Source of the DNA: Corydoras sp. C115 | Lineage: Eukaryota > Chordata > Actinopteri > Siluriformes > Callichthyidae | Direction of reading: 5' to 3' | Assembly (NCBI GenBank): GCA_019802505.1 | Contig: JAFMOC010000519.1 | Coordinates: 1 to 64,000, forward strand | Length of the DNA: 64,000 bases | Part shown: piece after piece, positions 58,130-64,000 of the stretch | Numbering within the stretch: the first letter of the stretch is position 1 | How the letters are laid out: each line of letters starts with the position of its first letter | Made by a program: the position numbers and the translations under genes | The notes under the pieces: model-generated | Database searches by the model: none | Told to the model about the DNA's origin: nothing | What the model saw: only the letters and a program-made list of their open reading frames with translations

Positions 58130-58585
58130 TGGTGACTGGGGGGGGGGGGGGGTAGGCGAGGTTTGAATAGACGAATGACGGTTAAAGTCAGGTTGTCAGC
58201 CTGACCTGAACCAAACATACGCCCCTAAAATGTGCACGTTCATTCCAGGAACTGAGACATCAGACCTGGTAAATGAGGCTCATAGACGCCTAATTGTCAA
58301 CAACCCCCCTAGAAGAAAGGACAGCATGATCACCTTTCAGATGCCCTCGACCTAGCTGAGAACAGCAGAGATAGGGGTGAGTTTACAGGATAAATAGGGG
58401 TAGAAACCGGACTTCTGGACTCTGGCTGGGAGAGGTTTGCTGCTGTGCGAGAGTCAGAGTCGACCGCGGTCTTGTTTTGAAAGAACACACTTTTTTAGCT
58501 TGGTTTGTCTTAAATAAACCGCTTGATTCGAGTATCTACTAAAGTCTGCATGGTGGTTTTTCGACTCCTCCAGAAAAAGGTTCAT
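58130..58585 (+). mobile_element. LTR-like insertion in the LINE
   Basis: Unrelated to LINE sequence. A G-run of 13 near 58139-58152 is followed by a block with AATAAA near 58513. Ends not resolved and no target duplication found. Orientation inferred from AATAAA. Confidence 0.4.
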
Positions 58586-59237
58586 CATGGAAATTGAGAT
58601 TTCCTAACACCTCCATGACAGTCAATCAGAAACTGCACGTCCCTGATTAAATCAGCTTCACTTTTGGTCCAGTTCACTTTGGCAGATGATAAAACACTAA
58701 AATCCTTTAAAACATCAGTTAAAATGTTCACATCATTCTGTGAGTTTAAAAACACCACCAGGTCATCTGCATACGCTGACAAATACTGTTGCATTGGTAT
58801 GTGGAATCTGAAGACCAGAGATTCAATTTCTTAAAATGCAGTGCAGAGGTTCTATAGATAACGCGTATAACATCCCAGACAGCGCACAACCCTGTCTTAT
58901 ACCGCGCTCTACTTTACAAGGAGTACATAAACCACCGTTCACTTTCTGTGCACAGTAATGACATGGGGCACCAGTTCTTTAGCTCGGTCAGGTCTCCCTT
59001 CTTTGGTAGCAGTGTGAGGACAGTCTTCGGCTGCTCACGGAGCTTTCCTTCCCTTACACTTTCTTTTAGAACGTCCAGCACGTCCTCACCCAACACTGCC
59101 CAGAACACCTTGTAAAATTCTACAGGGAGACCATCAATGCCAGGAGCTCTGGCCAGCATTATGTCACAACGGGGTGCACTGTCCGAACAATGGCGGTGCA
59201 GAAATAGTGAGCCAGGCAACCAGGTAAGCGAATACAA
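58585..59237 (-). pseudogene. Tx1 LINE reverse transcriptase remnant
   Basis: The frame 59160-58914 reads ARAPGIDGLPVEFYKVFWAV and TVLTLLPKKGDLTELKNWCP, reverse-transcriptase motifs of L1-type ORF2. 58794-58585 has LSAYADDLVVFLNSQND, holding the catalytic YADD. A deletion between them removes the middle motifs. Confidence 0.75.
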
Positions 59238-59703
59238 AAGCTTTATTAGCTTTCACGCAGCGGGAACGCCGCTGGAGGAGACACGATCCGAGATAAACTC
59301 AAAATAACATAAACCAGCAAGAACGCCGCAGACACCACGACGAGACGGGCCGAACTAGAAAACAAAAACGAATAATGCAAGCAGCGGAAAGGCTGCTGAG
59401 AGCACGGCGTAGAAAGCCGGGAGCGAAATCTCGAAATGCAAAATAAACCATACACCACTTTAAAACCCCGACGTGGCGTGTGAGCATGAGCCCACGAAGT
59501 GTGTGCGCTCGCAATGCTCAATCGAGAATGCTGGCCTGCTGGCTGCTACGGAGGGATGCCAGAAATGCAGTCAGCAGGCCACACGTGATCAGGTAGGACC
59601 CAATCCCTGCTCAAGGGGATGGGCCCTACCTACGGAAACCCCGAACGGCCAAACCCCGATACACGGGAGGCGGGGGGGAGGGCCCAACCCTCCCAACCTG
59701 ACA
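59162..59703 (-). mobile_element. Solo LTR related to 7177-7721
   Basis: TGTCACAACGGGG...CCAACCTGACA. It matches the complement of the LTR at 7177-7721 along its length, including GTCCGAACAATGGCGG, the GCTTTATTAGC polyadenylation complement and the end AGGTAGGACCCAATCCC...CCCTCCCAACCTGACA. No 5-bp duplication is evident, so flanking LINE sequence may have been deleted. Confidence 0.7.
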
Positions 59704-60129
59704 AAAACAGCGTATAAAAGTGGATAAATTATGTTTAAAACAATAAAATCAATTAAGTCTGGCTAAAGAGAGCGTATTATCTATAGAATGAGCCCATGTA
59801 TACTGTCTCTGATTACCGCGTATATCACGCCATACGTCACACAGATCATGAGTCTCAATGAACTCACACAGCCTCCACATCTGCTCTCTACTGTTTTAAA
59901 AGTTCTTAAAACATGGCTCTCTTCTTACAGTCTCTTGCCCCATTTAAATCTAAAGTTCCTATCTTTGTCACTCATGTTTAAAAAAAACAAAAAAAAAAAA
60001 AGATAGAGAACTAAGACTGAGTCTGTAAAAAAAAATATTTTTAAAATGAAGGGGGTTAACCAGAGTCATCTACCCGTACCCCTTTCTGACCTTTTGCGAC
60101 TCTCAGGAACTTTTTTAATGTCTTCAGCA

Positions 60130-60560
60130 GTGTACTGTTCTGGGTTTCGGTTTCAGCACTTTTTGGACAATCTCAAATGAGATGTCCAATTTGTCCACAC
60201 CTGAAGCACATCAAAACCATCTATTTTAAACTTTATAGAAAGTTCAAGCTCCCTCCTGTCTTTCAACGCCATATAGACACATCTCCTGAATGAGATCATG
60301 TGCTTCATTTTTTGACTAATTACAAACCTTTTTATCGGGGACACTATTTTTCTGAACCAGGAGTGTTCCTGTATAATAAGTCTGGGGCACGATGGACAGG
60401 ATGATCTTTTTTGATGGGGTACTTAGGGGTAAAACTGTCAGTTGTCCATTTAAAAAAATTACTTTTTGTACGAGGTCGTTCGCGATTTCGATCGTTTTAG
60501 CTAAAATAACGACCGATCGGTTCACCCGGGACGCCGCAAGCAGCTTGTTAATTATCACTT
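60130..60560 (-). pseudogene. Tx1 LINE ORF1 remnant
   Basis: 60558-60316 reads VNRSVVILAKTIEIANDLVQ and 60344-60153 reads MISFRRCVYMALKDRREL then LSIKFKIDGFDV, resembling the nucleic-acid-binding region of Tx1 ORF1. The following zinc knuckle is not clearly kept. Confidence 0.55.
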
Positions 60561-61410
60561 ACAGTTTAAAGAGTGAGAAAAGCCTGCAACTTTTCACAAG
60601 CTTAATCTCTATAAGGGCTCCATAGTGCACTTTAAAGGCGTATATTACCTTTCCCTTATGTTCTTTTAAAAAAATGTAATAGAATTGTTCAATTTCAAGT
60701 TAATTATTTATATAGTACTTTTTACAACAATTATCTCACAAGTGCTATCAAATTAACATCTGTAATTTAAATTTACTGAGATTTTATTTGAACTATTAAT
60801 AGTCTGTCCTGTCATTTTCTTGTTGGTATATAATAGCAAGTTCATAGAGACTAACTTTTTATCACATGACAGTATTGTGGTGGCATGGATGATGAGACAC
60901 TGGGTGGGAGGGGAGGCAGAATGTAAAGTGTGGTGAAAAAAGTTCATGCACCTTGCCTTTGGGGGCAATTGACAGGAACAGGAGCTCAGTGACAGTTGCA
61001 GCAGCCAGCATATAGCGTTTTAGTTTATATTCTGTAAAAAAAAATGTTCTTGAAAAAAAAAACAGTTAAAAATAGTAAGAGTTTGCTCTCCCTACAGTCC
61101 ATTTTCTATGTAACATGAAACTAAGTCTCTGCAGTACAGAAACTAATAAAAGAAACATTTTGTCTATTTAGAAAACACATCAGGAAGCCAGATATTGCAG
61201 AAATGTACTTTTACTTCCTTAATTTCTGTTCTACTAATCATTAGTCATTTAAAATGGTTCATCCAGCTGAATGTTTCCCAATGTCTTCAGTATCTTTGTT
61301 CGGAGAGGAAGTCCTGTATAGTCCTCGTGAGAGACCAGTGTGATCGCTACTTGTAACTTTTGTTCAGGGGTTTTTTGTGTGTTGCTATCAGTTCTTTGGA
61401 TTAATCGAGG

Positions 61411-61456
61411 ATGTGGATAATTTTTTGTATGCTCCTAATGATCACAGTAATTGTAG
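61411..61456 (+). CDS. Receptor copy 2, exon 1: signal peptide
   Basis: ATG at 61411, MWIIFCMLLMITVIV, ending phase 1 at GTAAGT (61457). Three base differences from copy 1, two of them amino-acid changing. The longer upstream frame possible in copy 1 is broken here by indels, supporting this ATG. Confidence 0.75.
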
Positions 61457-62891
61457 GTAAGTTTTCTGTGAACAAATAATCTTACAAAAGACCTGCAAAG
61501 CAGGTTTATGTATATACCATCAAACCCTTTTTGAACAAATCTAATGATTTAAATCATATTTATATCAATCATATAATATAATAATATTTAATAAATATCA
61601 ATCCCTTAAAAATACATAATATATTTAAATGTCTGTACATTTTATTATAAATTACAGTAAGATAAACTTGACATATAAAACAGTGATGTAACCTTCATGT
61701 CTCTTGAGCATTTCTCTTAATTTGAGGCAGAGATGATTATTCTTAGATGCGTTTATATGGGGTTTATCATTTTTTATTCTCTTCAATATTGTTTAGAATA
61801 TTTCTCAGATCAGATTATGATAAAAGTAATACAAAATAAAGTAATCTATTTTGCCCACTGTGTGCCAGAGGAATTGTTCCTCCACATTTAACCCATTCTT
61901 GCAGTAAAACACACACACACACACACACATACTGATGAAGTGAGAACATATAAACATGAGCGGTGGGCAGCCCTGTATACGGCGCCCAGGGAGCAATTGG
62001 GGTTAGGACACTTGATCAGGGTATACTTTAGCCATATTGGGACCAGCTGGGAATTGAACCGGGGACCTCGGTTTCTTAACCACAAGCCTTTATCTAATTA
62101 TGTCAGAATGCTCAAATAACCTTATTTTATGAAGTAGCTAAAAATTTAGATTTTTTTTTTTTTTTTAAACCTGTGTAGTGACTGTGGTTGTAGAGTGAAA
62201 TAAGTAAAATGACATGTTATATTTTATTTTAAAGGCATTACATTTTAATCTACATAGTAATATCGGATGAATATTAAATAGGATTAAGTAAAAATGTTAC
62301 TTTTAACAAGTAAAAATCAGATTTTGAGAAATACATTTAAAAATTGTTTTAAATAATACCTTTATTATTTAGCAGCTTATACAGTTAGTGTCACTACATT
62401 TTGGCTTTTACAAATTTGCTTTTATAAATGTAATGTTTTTTCTGAGAACAGTAACTCTTCAAACTGAGCATCAAATTTGCAAACAGTTCTGATTCTAATA
62501 ATTAACTACTACTTTGCCTAAAATGCAAAGTTCTAATATAGATCATTCAATCCCTCGCTGTTCAGAAAAAAAAATGGCTGGGTATCAGAAACATTCAATT
62601 GTTATTAATAAAACTTATGAGGCTTAACAAATCACATTAATAACTTGCGTCAGATATTAATGTTTAGTATTAATAGAACTTTAATCATTGGGTGAATATA
62701 AAAGTTTTCAATTCATCTGTCATTAAACATCAAATGGTTATTGATAACCAGTGCATATATTTTCACATTTTTCTGTTGCTTCAATTCTTATTTTAATCAA
62801 TACATGTACTGAGTTTAGGTAGATGGTTATCAGTGATAGGTGGTTTACTATATCAGTTTAATTATAAAATGGTTTGATTTCCTTTTTACAG
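61457..62891 (+). other. Intron 1 of receptor copy 2
   Basis: About 1.4 kb. Contains only the old repeat shared with copy 1 (about 61830-62085), a CA microsatellite (about 61910-61930) and a T-run near 62150. Holds the unfilled sites for the copy-1 LTR (62524-62530) and SINE nest (near 62575). Confidence 0.7.
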
Positions 62892-63188
62892 ACTCTCAGT
62901 ACCAAAATACTAAAACCTGCAACTTTAATGGGACATGTTATGTTGCTGTTGGACAACAAGTGGAACTGCAGGTGTCTCAGGATTGTGAACTATTCATGAC
63001 CAGTAATACTGGTGGTGGTGAGCTTCCCTTACACAGGAGAAAAGAAACAAAATATGGATGGAAGTTTGTTACTGGAAATTCTACGCTCATAAAAAGTGCA
63101 GCAAAAAATGACTCAGGAAATTACAGTTTACACACCTATAATGATGGGACAAAGATAAGCATTTCTACTCTCCAGGTCAATATTGAAG
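62892..63188 (+). CDS. Receptor copy 2, exon 2: V-like Ig domain
   Basis: CTTTTTACAG acceptor and GTAAGG donor; 297 bases, phase 1 to 1, same length as copy 1 with no indel. The protein is 83 of 99 identical by my count. TCNFNGTCYVAVGQQVELQV and AAKNDSGNYSLHTY are kept. Cys4 and Cys48 of copy 1 are Tyr and His here. The rest of this gene lies beyond the window, so whether it is functional cannot be judged. Confidence 0.75.
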
Positions 63189-63223
63189 GTAAGGTAATCA
63201 TAAATTGTAATGTAATCATAAAT

Positions 63224-63225
63224 TG

Positions 63226-63271
<46 letters not shown>

Positions 63272-63280
63272 TATATAGTG
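63224..63280. repeat. TA microsatellite
   Basis: A run of about 25 TA units, then a short TGTG stretch leading into the SINE. Copy 1 lacks this expansion. Confidence 0.9.
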
Positions 63281-63294
63281 TGTGTGTGGGTGTG

Positions 63295-63590
63295 TATGTG
63301 GCTTAGTGGTTTGCCTCTCAGCGCTAGGTATTCCCGGTTCGAATGCCGATCTGAGGTTCCATGTTCTCCCCATGTCCGTGTGGGTTTCCTCTGGGTTCTC
63401 TGGTTACTTCCCACAGTCCAAAAACATGGACCAAGGTAAATTGAATGCTCCAAATTAATAGATTGGTGCCCTGTCCTGGCTGCATCTGCCCAATGCTCGA
63501 AACGTTCTCCCCTGGATGGGCATGGGGAACCCCCCTGCGACCCTTGTAGTGGATTAAACGGAAGATAACGGATGGATGGATACACACATA
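63295..63590 (+). mobile_element. SINE shared with copy 1
   Basis: Head truncated (GTGGCTTAGTGG then GCCTCTCAGCGC), CGGTTCGAATGCC, and the body to GGATGGATGGATAC. It matches the SINE split by the Gypsy element in copy 1 (10904-11132 and 12452-12475). Confidence 0.75.
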
Positions 63591-64000
63591 CAATACAACA
63601 AACTATTAACGAACATAAAATTTCTTAATAAACTAAAATATTAGGTAATTTTGAACCCACAATAGATTATAAAGACAATTATTTCATTGAATACATTACA
63701 CATTATAATTTCCTTATGCATATAACATAAGGATATTTGTTAGACCATAATGTACCATCTTTTTAGATTCAAAATTCATACATGCAAATGAACAAAACAA
63801 ATACCAAAAACAATGTGAAATAAAGTATTATACAGACTGTCTTAGAGACCCTAAATTTTTCCTTTTAAATTAAAAATAAATAAACCATTATATAACATTT
63901 TTATAGGAAGTTTTAATATTTAAGTTTATAGCTTTGTAATGAGTTATACGTTTTTGAATATGAAATTGCAATTTCGCCAAAACCAAATAAAGTCAACCCT
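63591..64000 (+). other. Intron 2 of receptor copy 2
   Basis: AT-rich sequence aligned with copy 1 around 12476-12560 and 12948-13139. It includes about 150 bases lost from copy 1 beside its solo LTR. Confidence 0.6.

Larger units (their letters stand above)
56870..60650 (-). mobile_element. Tx1-type (L1-related) LINE, inactive, with two LTR insertions
   Basis: On the minus strand, from right to left: ORF1 remains (60560-60130), a gap of short AT-rich sequence, a solo LTR (59162-59703), reverse transcriptase (59160-58590), an LTR-like insert (about 58130-58585), and the C-terminal region (58100-56871). Frames are broken many times. Copy 2 of the receptor duplication starts just downstream. 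Confidence 0.7.
60735..64000 (+). repeat. Tandem segmental duplication, copy 2 (partial)
   Basis: Matches 4868-13139 throughout; the last bases of the window correspond to about 13139. It lacks the copy-1-specific insertions and so shows several pre-insertion sites. It continues past the window. Confidence 0.85.

Overview
The window is vertebrate, almost certainly ray-finned fish, DNA. Exons have GT-AG borders. It holds Tc1, hAT, L2-like and Tx1-like transposons, and about twenty copies of a tRNA-derived SINE whose central block resembles repeats common in teleosts. An otophysan such as a catfish or characin is possible, but this rests on general repeat style only.

The only host gene I can support is a plus-strand immunoglobulin-superfamily receptor of CD2/SLAM type. 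Its exons run from 5701 to 41085: signal peptide, V-like Ig domain, four-cysteine C2 Ig domain, short stalk, transmembrane segment, and three tail exons carrying five tyrosines, three of them in canonical ITIM spacing. Every internal junction is phase 1. A second copy begins at 61411 (signal peptide, V-like exon at 62892-63188) and leaves the window before its C2 exon. About 60735-64000 is a tandem duplicate of about 4868-13139. Insertions present in only one copy can be ordered in time, and the second copy often preserves the empty site.

Nearly everything else is mobile DNA. 1-815: 3' end of a short LTR element with a GC-rich tandem-repeat core. 2729-4164: complete miniature LTR element with matching LTRs and a 5-bp target duplication. 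4868-41085: receptor gene with intronic SINEs, solo LTRs, a SINE/LTR nest (7790-10273), a deleted Gypsy element (11133-12454), two Tc1 elements (one with an intact transposase, 29506-31111), an L2-like LINE (18815-22735), an hAT element with an intact 664-codon transposase (23570-26338) and a second decayed hAT element. 35.6-39.6 kb: locally duplicated, partly interleaved sequence that may be a gap-fill or assembly fault. 41-56.8 kb: solo LTRs, SINEs, LINE 3' fragments, a Tc1 relic and AT-rich DNA without recognisable genes. 56.87-60.65 kb: Tx1-type LINE with two LTR insertions. 60.7-64 kb: second receptor copy.

Most notable are the duplicated receptor, whose V domain changes mostly at amino-acid-altering positions, and a group of short LTR elements whose interiors are GC-rich minisatellites rather than gag-pol.
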